A stretch of 64,000 nucleotides of DNA from NCBI GenBank assembly GCA_029204225.1, contig CM055095.1, positions 73,630,753-73,694,752 of the forward strand. Direction: 5' to 3'. Positions within the stretch are counted from its first letter, which is position 1, and each line of letters starts with the position of its first letter. The translations under genes were made by a program, and so were the position numbers. The stretch comes from Diphasiastrum complanatum. Lineage: Eukaryota > Streptophyta > Lycopodiopsida > Lycopodiales > Lycopodiaceae. The notes under the pieces were generated by a model that was not told the origin of the DNA, searched no databases, and saw only the letters and a list, made by a program, of their open reading frames with translations. This document shows positions 25,861 to 38,249 of the stretch, in pieces.

Positions 25861-28560
25861 AGAGCTTATATAAAATGTATATCAGATTAACTCTGATTTC
25901 TAACTATTAGATCTTGGCCTATATCTAGTATAAGGAAGCTTGTTAGACTTTCCATAAGATCCACCAATCTTATTGATGCTAAAAGGTAAATTTGGAAAGT
26001 TGAGACCAATCTCCTTTTCCATTCCATCCTTTTTGTTAACCATAACAAAAGCATCAAGCTTGAAAAGTCTACCTTGTCTATCGCCCCTAGCAAGCAAGAT
26101 GTTTTTCTTTGTAATGAAACAAGCATTGTGAAATTTTAGAGTAATGGACTCAATTTGATCTACAAATGATCAATAAGATGATTGGAATCTTGGAATCTTG
26201 ATCTATATCAAAACTAGCATCCAAATCTAGCTTTTGCTTGACAATTTCTATATATCCAAGCAAGAACAACCAAAAATAATGATCCAAAGGCTTCACATGT
26301 GTGAAGTACAACCATTGCATAACCTGCTAACAGAAATAAGTTTACTTAAGAAATACTAAGCATTCACCCACAAAGAACTTGCTTAAGAGAGTGAAAATAC
26401 CAAGATTGCTCCCAAAGCAATGTTTCTCATCATTAGCCTCCAAATGGATCTCACATGGATGATATACGCCATATATCAGCACATGTGAGATGGCTCATAG
26501 TGCTTGTCCATATCCACTTTGTCTAAGATTCCACAAAAGGCTAGTGTTGATCTTCTAGATTCCTACAATCTAGGAGATAACTCCTACAATTTATGAGATT
26601 TGACATTTGGCTCAAATTTCTATATACAATTGATCTAAACTTTATGCTTGACATTTCACACATGGGAGACCATTCCTACCCATGTGATATAACATTTTCT
26701 ACCACTAGAATGGTGCCAAGTGGCATAATACTACTAAACTAGTTTTTGGCCAATTTAACCACTAGTTTCCAAATTAAATGAGATGTACAACCTACATGAT
26801 CTATCTAAATGACTTAGGCATAGATTTCACACGTGGGAATAGGCTCCACACATTTCTAATGATGATAGGTTCAAGTCGTTATTGTATTTACAAGATTTGA
26901 TCAAGTTAGCTTTTGCCAATTCTAACACTCCTCCTCAAAACTAACTTGATAAAAGCATGATGATCTTAAGCTTGACTCCATGGGCTGAATTGGTCTTCAA
27001 AGATGGATCTTGCTAGTTCAAAGGTGTAAAGATCAGCCAATGAGTTTGATGAAGATCCGCAATCACCATATTCATGATAGTGCCTCGATGTCTTCTTTGA
27101 TGAACTTGGGAGCCTTGCACCATCCTAGCACCTCCAAAATTGATTCATTCCAAATTTCATGTAGATGCTTGACCTTGAGGCATTCTCTTTCTTGATGTGC
27201 ATGCTCCTCCTTGATGGAAATCCCAGACCTCCATGTCTCATGATGATCACACTACAAACATGATCATACAATGTGCACTTTCTATGATCATCAATATTAC
27301 TTATGCTAGAAACATAAGTCCAAAAATCATCACAACTTGGCATGATTTTTCTAATATTAAAATCAAAAAGTATTTCCATCGCAATAAGGCTAACTACTTG
27401 CTTATGGATATTAGTGTCCACTTTGGATGCTTCACTTATTCTTATAAGAAGTTTACAACTTGCCTCTAAGATTGAAAATTTACAATTTTCAACATTATGA
27501 ATGAACACATCATTCTTGATCTTATTGAAAAACTCAAACATCTTACTTTTGGAATCCAAAAGCTCAATCCAAGTGTATCTAGAGCAACCATCAATAAAAG
27601 ATACATACATTAATGCACCTCCATTAGATGCTTGTGAAAAAGAGTGCACATCACTATGAATGGGATCTGATGACTTAGAAGATCTAGTAGAAGAGTTAGC
27701 AAATGGTTGCTTGTGAGCCTTTGAGAGGCTACAAGTCTCACAACTCTTTCCACACTTTGAAAATGCTTTTGTAAGGCTGAGTTCAAGCTCCTTTGTGCAT
27801 ATGATCTCCATAGATTTGAATTTGGGGTGGCCCAACCTCTTATGCCAAAGCTCCACTTGTGTAAGCTCTTCCTTAGCCATGTTCACACTTCCAAGAAACA
27901 CATTAGCATCAAGCTTAAATAGCCTCCCTTGCTTAAATCCCTTTAGAATGCAAGTGTCATTCATCACAATAGAGCAAATACCTTGCTTAAAATGGACATC
28001 TAAACCACTATCCATTAGTTTTCCAACACTTAGCAAGCTCTTAGTAAGATTAGGACCATAGAGTACATTTTCTAGATCCAATCTTTTAGAAGATCCAAGA
28101 CTTAAAGATATTGTTCCCACTCCATCTATTCTACATTCTTGATCACTTGCTGTTAGAATAGATTTTTACAACTTACAAAAGGTACAAGAGTTGAGAAGAA
28201 ATCCTTTTGGAATGTCATGTGAGAACTAGCCCACTATCAGTCCATCATGTGTCATTGGAGTAGCTCTTGCTTGTTGGAGTAGATGCCATCAAGGATGAAT
28301 CAACTTCATCCTCATAATCCTACTCCTCCTCAAGGATAAGGTTGCCTTGCTTGCTCTCACTTTGTGCATTCTTATTTTTGTAGCACTCGAATGCAAAGTG
28401 CCCCTTCTTTCCACAAAGAAAGCACTTTTGTTTGGCTTTGTCTTTTCTCTTTCCTTTAGAGCTTGATTCTTGATCATCATCACAGATTTCACATTTATCC
28501 AATGGTTTGCTGTCATGTAGAGAGAGTCCAATGTGAAACACTGCCTCTACCATCTAGAAA
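25860..28560 (-). mobile_element. Broken Ty1/copia element, minus strand
   Basis: On the minus strand: gag zinc knuckle CFLCGKKGHFAFECYK (about 28.45-28.37 kb), protease/pre-integrase with KQGRLFKLDA and ELWHKRLGHP, integrase start with SDPIHSDVHSFSQASNGG (to about 27.5 kb), then 3' coding end, polypurine tract and an LTR beginning tgttagaattgg near 26,936. RT is absent. A further pre-integrase scrap lies at about 26.1-25.9 kb. Several breaks and at least one inner insertion; older than the element at 48.2 kb but of a related family, sharing the CACATGTG/CACGTG-rich LTR style. Confidence 0.8.
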
Positions 28561-28599
28561 TAAGCAGGCTGCTCTGTCACCCATAAACTGTTATTACGT

Positions 28600-30224
28600 A
28601 GCAGAGAGCTGAAATGAAACAATATGCAGCCCTTCAAATAATGCATGAAATGTATGAAGTCCCCATCTTCTGCCTCTAAAATGTTGAGAGAAATGAGTTA
28701 TTGAAAGGTATCTTCAGATGTGTAAATGTAACCTTCAATACTTCAAATATAATAGGTACTTGAGGTACGTTATGTCCTGTACAGACCTGTGTAGGACTAT
28801 AAAAAAGTTACACATGGCCAGTATCCTGCCACGTATATCAGTGTAAATATTGAGTGGTCAACTCGAACATTTATTCGGTAGATCAAATATTTATCTGATG
28901 GTCGAATATTTGTTTGTCTGACAGTCGAATCTGTAAGTTTTTGATAGTTGGTGATAAGTGTCGATAGAGATAGGTTCGATAGAGAGGATGGTCACACAAC
29001 TGCATTTGAATATTCAATAGCTCGTGTCTAAAAGGCCGCTCAAGAACACATAATGATGGCTGCAGACCTGTATGTCTGGATTCGAATAGAATTCTGTCTG
29101 CCTGGATTCGAATGTAAAGCTGTCTGCAAACTTCCGATAGAGATAAGAGTTTGAAAGGGAGAGCAGAAACTGACAACACAAGCAGCCTCATAATTTTGAA
29201 TAAGTGAGAAAGGCGAGACTACTCCCTCCCTGCAGCATTCGACTGTTCGGAACTCTTCAACATCATAGCTATTGCCTTTCATAACCTTTATAAATAGAAA
29301 TAAGTCGCTGCAACTGCCACTTGGTATCTGAAGAGAGTGTAGTCTGCCAACTCTTGATAACTAGTGCTTCCTTCCAATTGTTAAGACAGCAGCAACCGTG
29401 TATAACTTGCAAACAACCGCTTAGAATGCATTGACATGGATCGCTTATAGGTCTGCCGTCATAGATTTGTCGTCGCGAAGAGTGCCACTTCGGACATTGA
29501 AAAAGCGCTGGTTGGAAAAGCATTTATAATTGTCGCTTCTAGACTATGAAGCACTCAATCTGAGTGAGCCTCAAGTCTATTGTTGAAACTGCCAGAGATC
29601 GATGCAGTATAATGTTGGCCATTCTAATTGTCTCGAATCTGCGTGAAGTACGTTGGTTCAGATTCGATGCCTGGCATGGAAGGTGCTCGAATGTTCAACA
29701 TTCGAATACAAAGAGATATAAATCTGCGAGGAGAGAGAGAGTCTTGAATATCCACAGGTAGACGACGTTGAGAGATAACCACTACAGAGACGCGACAGAG
29801 AACGAGATTGAGGTCTGCCCACTGGTAAAACCGCCACCTGCTGACTGGAGTTGCCTTCAACAATGCGCTGTGTAAACTCGAAGAAAATGCTTGAAGGAGA
29901 GGGCGCTGCCCTATTTGATATGGAAGAGAGAGTATAGTGTTGTCAAAATAAAAAGAATGAGCGCTGTACTGGCGCGAGTGTAGGTAGGCCGATAAAACAA
30001 AGATCCGATAGACAGTTTGCTGTGCAGGTCCGACAATGAAGAAATTGACATTAGCAACTGCCCACGTAGAGAGAAAGAAGAACAATAGTTCATCTGAACA
30101 TTGGAATATCTGCTTCCTTAGAACACGTTGAGAGGCATTGTGGGCTTGCGCTCATGGATGAGCATGCTATTATTCATAAGAGAGAGAGAGAAGAATAACT
30201 ACGCGTGCTGGCAGTTTTATATAT
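28600..30224. repeat. Repeat-like DNA rich in TTCGAA/TCGATA words (left hAT flank)
   Basis: Many attcgaat, tcgatag and ttcgac words recur, with short GA runs. A similar composition reappears at 45.25-45.6 kb, on the far side of the hAT element, as expected if the hAT landed in one older repeat. I see no real gene. Confidence 0.4.
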
Positions 30225-30232
30225 GTATATAT
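30225..30232. repeat. hAT target-site duplication, left
   Basis: gtatatat directly abuts the left terminal catagatc; the same 8 bp abuts the right end at 45,142-45,149. Confidence 0.65.
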
Positions 30233-30330
30233 CATAGATCCAGCGGTACCAGGATCCGCGGATCCCGGTACCGCGGATCCAGTGTGGTACCGTGTATCCA
30301 TACTGATCCGTGGTACCACATATATATTAT
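30233..30330. repeat. hAT left end: GGTACC/GGATCC palindrome cluster
   Basis: About 100 bp with four GGTACC and several GGATCC or CCGCGG palindromes, flanked by TA-rich DNA. Such subterminal repeats in hAT elements usually bind transposase. Confidence 0.6.
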
Positions 30331-30658
30331 TTTTTAGTATATAATATTTTTTAATATTTAATATATTATTGTATTTTTTTTTAACCTAATTCCCCCTCCC
30401 TCGCTTCATCCCCCTCCCTCGCTTCATCTCTCTCCCTGCCCGTCGCCCTACTGTCCGCGCCCTCCCTACTGTTCGCGCCCTCCTTGCTGTCCACCCATCG
30501 CCCTACTGTCCGCGCCCTCCCGACTGTCTTCGCATTGCACTGATCGCGTCCTCCCCTGCTATTGCTATTTCGGCCTTTATTGTGGTTTTTTCAAGCCTTC
30601 CGACTCCTATCGCACCCACAGAGATCTCTGCCTTCTTTCCCCAGTCTTTTCTACAGAG

Positions 30659-33600
30659 ATGGTGCATTCCAACCTTGCCGATCTGTTGGACGAGGTGGAC
30701 ATTGTTAGGCGGGTTCCCGACAAGTCTAACAAGTCCGGTGCAAGGATAGTGCGCTGTCGATATTGCCTGACAGAGTTCGTTGCCACCCTCACTCGCCTTA
30801 AAGGTCACCTACTCGGCGCACGCGCGAGAGATGGTGGCACACTTAATGCTGCCCCCTGTGCCAACATGTCCATTCCCGTCAGGCAGGGACTTTTGGATAC
30901 CTACGGGCCACGTCTTGTGGCGGGGGAAAACACCATTTCGGAGGGTGTTCTTCGGTTTTGCACCGCTCCTTACGTGGTTGACCCCGAGTTGCTGCCTGCT
31001 TGGCTGGCACGCACGAGGAGAGGGAGTGCATCCTCGTCCAGTCCCTTTGCCCCTCGTCCCTCTCAGACAGTTCCGCCTCACGCACCCCCATCTGCACCCA
31101 TTCCGGTGGACCCTGTCCCACCGCGTCCGCCAGTTGCCACTGTGGTTCCACCACCACCTACTGTTGCTCGCACTCCCCCAGTTTACGACTTTCTCATGGA
31201 CTCTCCGCCTCCAGAGCAGGAGCAGGCCCCGGATGCCAGTGACGAGGCCTTCCAGGATGTTGAGGAGATCCCTTCCTCCCTCCCTTCACATCCGGATGAC
31301 CACCCTACCCAGCAATTTTCGTATCCCATGCCAGCTGTGCACCCTCCACCAGTGTACCCCACTTACGCTGCTGCACCCATCCCGGCCAGTGCATCCCACT
31401 CTCCCCATTCCACGTCTACAGCTGATGCATCCACTAGTGCCCAGGCTGTCGCGTCATCATCCATTCCCGTCACGTTTGGTGCACCGTGCTGGAGGTCCGC
31501 TACCCGTCACCCAGCTGGGAGAGTTCTTAGGCAGCAGAGCATTCGCGGCGCGCATCAGCTGCACATGGATAGAGAGGCCACACAGGCCGTGGCCAGCCTG
31601 ATTTATGAGCTGAACCTTCCATTTGCCATCACCGACTCCGAGCCCTTCAGAAGGGCCTTCCGCCTTGCACAGTCTGTCAGCCCCAGCTGGAGAGTCCCTA
31701 GTTCAGAGGTAAGCGGTACAGTGTTGTAATTGTTCTTTATCTTTTCAGTGTTTGCTAGTTTGTTTTTCTGTCGATGTTACGTTTTTTCGTAATGCCCTAA
31801 ACCACATGCCTCTCACCTGCAGGATGACAGAGCTGAAGTTCATCTGGGAGACGCGGTGGAACTACTTCCACAGGAGTATCCACAACGTTGCACACATGCT
31901 GCATCCCCTCTTCCTCTCTCCGACACAGATCGCAGACATGGAGCTCGAGGCCGATTGGCTTCAGTACATTCACAGGGTGGGTCCACACATAGGTTTGGAT
32001 CCTATCAAGCTCATGGAGGAGCTCGCTGCATTTCGTTTCGACATGGGCACATTCGGCCACCCGGCTGCTCAGGATCCAGAGAGGAGGCAGCTACCCATTA
32101 CCTGGTAGACCATGTTCGGTAGCACATACCCATCTATACAGCGTCTTGCACTGCGTGTCCTTTCTCAGGTATGCATCTCATTTTATCCTCCATTGTTGTG
32201 TTTCGTTGAAGACAATGTGCTGAAGTATTTCAATGCACGCACCACAGGATTGTGCTGCCTCCGTGTGTGAGCGTAATTGGAGCACATGGGCACTCATTCA
32301 CACGAGGAGAAGAAACCGGTTGTCAGTGAGTCAGTTGGAGCGGTTGGTGTTCTGTAGCACCAACGCACGTCTCGCCAGGAGACTTCCGATCATTACGAGC
32401 GCATTGTAGGTGATAAGCTAACCTTTCATAGCATGTTGGTTGACTCCTGGTATGTTGGTTTCATTTCTTGATAGAGTTGTTTCTCTGACATGCCAATTTT
32501 AAACCTTGCAGACGAAGATATCCGATTTGGAGCGCCAGGTTGACTTGTCTATGGACAGCACCCATCCCATGCCTGCAGATGACCTGGGCACACAGTTGAT
32601 GGCAGAGAGAGAGAGGGAGCTTGTCGAGATGAGAGAGAGAGAGACAGAGCTTGGGCTTGATCACAGAGAGCCCCCATTGTACGAGGCAGATGAGCCAGTG
32701 TCAGAGGATGATCAGGATGAGGATGAGCCTATTTGGGTTGTGTTCGCCAGATCAGAACGGGATGAGGCATATGATACAGGTGTTGGGCACACGCCTAGAG
32801 CAGGGGTCATAGGTGCATCACGTGGTAGAGGTGGGACACATGCCACAGATTATACCGGGAGACGGACAGGGCACACAGGTGGGGCCAGTGGCATACCTTC
32901 TTATGTTGATATGATGGAGGAGGCTCTTGATAGGGGGCAGACTGATTTGGGTTTACCTTCTGCAGCTGCTTGGATGAGTGCATCACAGAGCCATAGGCAT
33001 TTCTATGACAGCACACCAGAGGAGTCACCAGATGACTTTGATTGTACCGATTGGGAGGCCATGCCGGGTCCGCATGGTGCACAGGATGAGGCACGGGATG
33101 TTCCCGAGGATGGTGTTTATGATGAGTCCCAGAGCCCAGACCATTTGTATTCGGATGCCCAACTGGACGACTTGATTGCAGACTTGGATTCAGAGGCCCA
33201 ACAGATGCCAAACGTCAGGGCACCCCCATCCTCTCTAGCCAACATGCCCTACACAGAGTCTCAGCCAGAGCAGCTACACGAGGTGCCTGCAGTTCCTCCA
33301 GTTCCTCAAAGGGTGTATGTGCGCCGCACAGCACCTCCAGTGCCACGGATACCGTTGAGGCTTGCAGCCCCTTCATCGCCATCCACTTTTGCAGCAGCAG
33401 GCCACCATTTGTGCCCAGATCTTCTCTTGCAGCACCCACATCTACAGATGCTCCTCCAGTGGCAGTACCCACAGCACATCCTCCTCCATTGGCAGCACCC
33501 ATGGCACCGGCTCCTCCTTTGGCAGCACCCACAGCACATCCTCCTCCTTTGGTAGCACCCAGGATGTACCAATACCGTCCACCACAGCACCCCTTTCAGT

Positions 33601-33998
33601 ACTTATCATCGCTGTACTTGCCTCCTACAGGTACGGCCCCTCCACATCTAATTCCTTCACCAGCAGCAAGCCCACGGGCACACACTCCTCGGACCTATCC
33701 TCCACTATCAGCTGCACAGGGATACCCATCTTTGGCTACTCTATCCCAGCCGGCCGCAGCTTGGGCTCAACCTAGTCAGTCAGGTGATCTGCATGGGGGT
33801 GATGAGGCATTGACGGCTCCCCTCGTCCGCAAGAGGCCAGGAAGGCCCAAGGATGCACCGAACAAGAAAGGCAGGGCACAGAAACTGCCAGGGAAAAGAG
33901 GACGACCTCGCAGGGCTCCAGTTGCTGGTAGAGGTGCTGTATTACAGCCAGCTGCAGCAGGTGTTGTTGGTTTAGCCTGTTTGGGGGGTGATGCATAG
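30659..33998 (+). pseudogene. hAT transposase lacking catalytic core, with AT-hook tail
   Basis: Exon 1 (30,659-31,708) starts MVHSNLADLLDEVD and has a BED-type zinc finger (C33, C36, H50, C67; VRCRYCLTEF...RLKGHL). A Pro-rich linker follows, then the start of a DUF659-like region (NLPFAITDSEPFRRAFRLAQ). Later exons (31,823-32,168; 32,248-32,405; 32,512 on) carry the C-terminal dimerisation domain: DPERRQLPITW, MFGSTYPSIQRLALRVLSQ, CERNWSTWALIHTRRRNRLS. The 300-400 residues normally between them, with the DDE core, are missing. Exon 2 is out of frame with exon 1, and TAG replaces the second Trp of the ITWW motif at about 32,106. A long acidic then Pro-rich tail ends in AT-hook motifs (KRPGRPKDAPNKKGR, GKRGRPRRAP). 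Not an active transposase as it stands. Confidence 0.75.
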
Positions 33999-34079
33999 GC
34001 AGATTGGGAGGATGAGGATGACGACTCTTCCCCCTCGGATACACAGCCCATGTCAGTACCAGACAGACATAGATATTAG

Positions 34080-37000
34080 TTGCGAGAGGGCACATAATAA
34101 GGATCGACCCGCAATTGGCGAGGGCTGGCGACGTAACTCCTGATTGATTCTGGAGTTTTCTCAAAAATGATAATTCTCCATGCCAGCTGCTCTCCCAATG
34201 CAAGTATTTTGTCCAACTCTTTGTCGACCTCTATCTCAGAGGCCTTAAACTTCAGAATCCAACCACCACGTGAGGACTCATGCGGATGTTGGTTTAAGAA
34301 ATTCTAGATCTGGTCCTCGACGCTGATGGGCCTTTTGAATAGAGGTGTGGTCCTTGATGAGGATGGACCCGCTTGCACTGCCGGTAAAATTGGCGGTTGT
34401 TCTTCTATATCTAGAGCTCCCCCCTGGTCTATGTTCGAATCTAGTCCTGTATTCATTGGTACATCTTCTTGGCGCATAGGGGAGAATTGCGGCATGACTG
34501 GTACGGGGATTTGTGGTCTGGCTTCCAATACCTGAGCGGCTGTTTTTTCATAGACGTGGATGGTTTCTTTAGCCTTTTCCAACTCAGTTGAAGCGGCTCC
34601 TTTGAATCTGTCAAAGCGGCCTTGGAATCCCTGAAGGGCCACAATGTATGTTTCCACTTTCTTAAACAAATACGTGATTTTGGTTGGTGTGACTGGATGA
34701 TCGGGTATTTGTGTCTGAAGATACACATCACGCTCAAGGGTGGTCGCATCCAATTCACCTTGGAGACACGTGCGATCCTATTCCGCCATCTGCAATTCAC
34801 CCTTCAGCAGTTGCACTTGTTGTTTTGCATCCTGCACGGCCTTAATCCACCTGATCCTGTGCAGTTGTCAGGGTGTTTTGCAAGGAGCTGACATATTCTT
34901 CAAGGCGATCAGCATGTTGTTGTGCCAGCTTCTTTTCAGCTTCAGACTTGTCTTCATGCTACTTGGCAATCTTCAACTCTCGATCCAGCTGAACAATCTT
35001 CTGGCTGATCAGAGTGTTTTCGGACCCCATATTGAAAATTCTTTGCTCCATTTCTTTCTTCTTATCCAGCATAGACTGGATCACTTGCGCAAGGCTTGAG
35101 ACCAAACTGAGAGCATCACCAGAATCTACTGTCGTGGAGGCGGCAGCAGCAGGAGGACCTGATGGTACTGTCCTTGGTTGGCATGGAATAGGTGCCAGTA
35201 CTTCTTCTTCTTCAAATATATCTTCATCCTCAAAACCCTCCGGCACGGTGGCGTCGAACTGCTTCGGTGATTTCACAATTTTGTCGACCTGAAGTGTGGC
35301 TGGGCTATCTTCAGTGTGAGGTTGCTGGCTTACATCTTCAACACCAACCGTAGTGTCATAGATCTGTTCGAATTCTCTTCTAGGGGATTGGAGATCAAAG
35401 GGCGCAGGGCTCTGGGGCATTTCAAAAAATCTGGTGGCCCCAAGGGGGTCGGAATCATCGAACATATCCATGAGAAACTACGTGTTTGGTGAATCAGCTT
35501 CGGTGTGTGGGGGTGAGGCGGCCTGGGCAGCTACGATGGGAATGGTAGCTCCAATGGTCACAGAATTTTCTTGATTGGAAGTAGAGGCAAGGGAAGCATT
35601 AGAGGCGGGGGAATAGGTAGTTCAGTGCGAACAAAAGTAGGGGGTGGAAGCGCAGCTGACGATGTGTGCCTAGTGCGATGTCGTGATGCGGAAGGTGAGT
35701 CAGGAATGACGTTCTCGCTGCGTGGACAACGAAGACTATGGAAACTCGAGGCCCAGTGAGACGACTCGACGGTGCTTCTTCATAGACCGAAAGCACAAAA
35801 TCTAGGTGGAAGCCATGGATTTTGTTTTCTAGGTGAGAGGCGGCTAGAAGAGACAATAAAGAGCCAGCAGCAAACTGTTGCTTAGTATTGCCCTTAATAG
35901 CTCGTTTGAGCTCACCCAAAACAGTCTTGAACCAATTATATGGTTCAAGAGGGGCTTTGGTCAACTTAGTATAGGAGCAACTATCCTACGGAGGATCTGT
36001 GAAGTTATGCGGTCTTTCCTGAGGTTGCCAACCATCAAGAAATTATTCAGTAGCTGGGCAACAACATGTATGACATGCTCAGTGATGGCTTCAAGGAGGT
36101 ATCCATCGTTGGTCCAATGCAGATCATTGGTGAGGTCGATGTATGGCTTGATGGCTTGTTTGGCCTGCTTATGATTGGGTGAGGCTTGTGTACCGGACGA
36201 TATACCTATGGCTGCAAGGGCAGCCTCAATGACATGCACCTTGTGTGTTGCTCCCTGAAAAGTGCTATAAAGTTTGGATTTCTCTTCCTTCCACGTACTG
36301 AAGGCAAGAGTGACAAAATCCATGTTGATTCTTCCAGAAAAGGCTCTCTCATGAATACCCATTGCAGTGAGCAGAGGCTCCGCAAGGGTCATCCACTGAG
36401 TGATCATGCTTGTGTTAGGAAGCACATTCAGTGGAAACGTGATTGGTGTATCCAAAGTTCGATCTAATAATGAAATCTCACTCAAATTTGATTGATTATC
36501 TTGTTGACACATATATCCTACGGTAGAATCAATCCTTGCAGAGCTTCATTCTAGTTGACAGTATCCGTTTGAGAATCGTAATGAACTCCCAAATGTTTCT
36601 CTGGATGGTCACAAGTGTGATCCGTTGTTGACAAATTGTCATCTTCTTTTTGAACTACTGGTTTGATAGTCCAAGTTTCACAATTTGCAAAAGTGATTTT
36701 TCCAGTACCCCAGTTATGAATTACTTGCGCAACTCGTAACCATGGATGTCCCAATAGAACTCGGTAGACATTTGGCGCTTCTGGTAAGTCCATCACTACG
36801 AAAGTAATGACGAACTGTAATCCCGCAATTCTGATAGGTATATCTTCAACCATTCCTTGTGGATGAACTATCGTTTGATCAACTAGCTTAATAGCAAAAG
36901 TAGCAAGCTTGATCTTTGCAAGGCCCCATTTTGCACACAGCTTTGTAGAAATCAGGTTAACTCCTGAACCACCATCTATCACAGCTGCTTCCTTAGGAAA

Positions 37001-37400
37001 TTGTCTATGCTGTATCGGCAGAGTGATATTCTTTTGTTCACTTTCCCAAGCGGCTCCAACATGGAGTACTTCATTAGATTCTTCAAATCCAGCACAAAAA
37101 AAGTGGCTCCTGATGGACTTCTGGTTCTTCTTGAGCTAACTTTTGTGCTAAGACTTCTTTTGCTTTTGGCACCAACTTGAGGAACTCTCCCAATGAAATA
37201 TTGATCTTGCTAGACAAAATGTTCATGAGCAGTTCTGTTTGCGGTGCTTTCGGTTCAGTCATCTTGAAGGGTTCTTCATGATGATGCAACTGGTCATTCA
37301 TATCTGTATGTGAATTTCTTGAAGAAGGAATTTCTGTTGTTGCTTTAGCAGCTTCAAGCTCCTCTTCTTCTTGCAGATGTTTAATCCACTGCCTCATATT
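34080..37400 (-). mobile_element. Gypsy-like retroelement relic with unusual coding set
   Basis: On the minus strand a retropepsin-like domain (IDGGSGVNLIS ... LLGHPWLR, about 36.98-36.55 kb) is followed by frames of unknown role, including acidic and coiled-coil segments (about 35.47-34.96 and 34.75-34.3 kb). The last part, with GPSSSR...EDQI and RGGWILKFKASEIEVDKELD, has a second diverged copy at 46.0-46.4 kb. No RT is seen. A broken fossil inserted in the hAT element. Confidence 0.55.
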
Positions 37401-37449
37401 CTGATATCTTCGTTTTTCTACATGAAGATATAGAAGACTTGTAGGCTCC

Positions 37450-38180
37450 CTAATCTATCTTACTATAACTAGACCTGATCTAAGTTATAGTGTGGGTAAA
37501 CTAAGCCAATCTATGTAAAATCCATTGGTTTGTCATTGGAAAAATGCAAAAAGGGTGTCGAGGTACATCACGGCCACCAAGAACTTTGGCATTTTGTATG
37601 ATGGATCTAATCTTGCCTTGAGGGCATATTTGGATGCTGATTTTGCAGGTGATAAAGTGGATAAGTGGTCCACATGTGCTTTTGTTACCTTTCTTTGCAA
37701 TGGCATAGTGTCACAATTTCTCTATCTTCAAACGAGTTGGAATACAAGGCGTTAACAGTTAGACTATGTTGGGGTATTCCCAACAAAGTGTAAATAAATA
37801 AAATCATCCAATAAAATGTGTTGCGAGGGCATGGCATCATGCACGTATAAGCCCATGGCCCAATGAGCACACAAGCCAAAGTGTAAATAAAATAAAATAG
37901 ACTTGGGCCTTTGTAATTAAAATAAAACTTGAGGCCCAAAGTCAATTTTAAACTTAGAGTTTACTTTTTAGATTTGGGTCCAATTTTAAACTCACATGTA
38001 CTTTTGGTGGACCCTTGGATCAAGTTGGGTCCAAGATGAATGGATAGGATCAATGTGAATATTAGCCAATAGGATTGAGGGGCAAGGGCCTTCCCCATTT
38101 TATAAAAAGGCACCATTGTACACTATTTGGATGCTTAATAGAGAGGAGGAGACTCTACTATTTTGAGAGCTCAAGCATCC
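37450..38180 (+). mobile_element. Ty1/copia 3' end relic: RT end, RNase H and LTR
   Basis: The translation shows WKNAKRVSRYITATKNFGIL and LRAYLDADFAGDKVD, the copia RT-RNase H junction. An LTR-like start, tgttggggtattcccaac, follows at about 37,769. Broken fossil; nothing of its 5' half is visible nearby. Confidence 0.65.
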
Positions 38181-38249
38181 TCATTTGCTAATCAATCTTG
38201 CTTATGCTATTGATGTGTTTGCTTGTTATTTCCATTTCTTCCATGCTTT

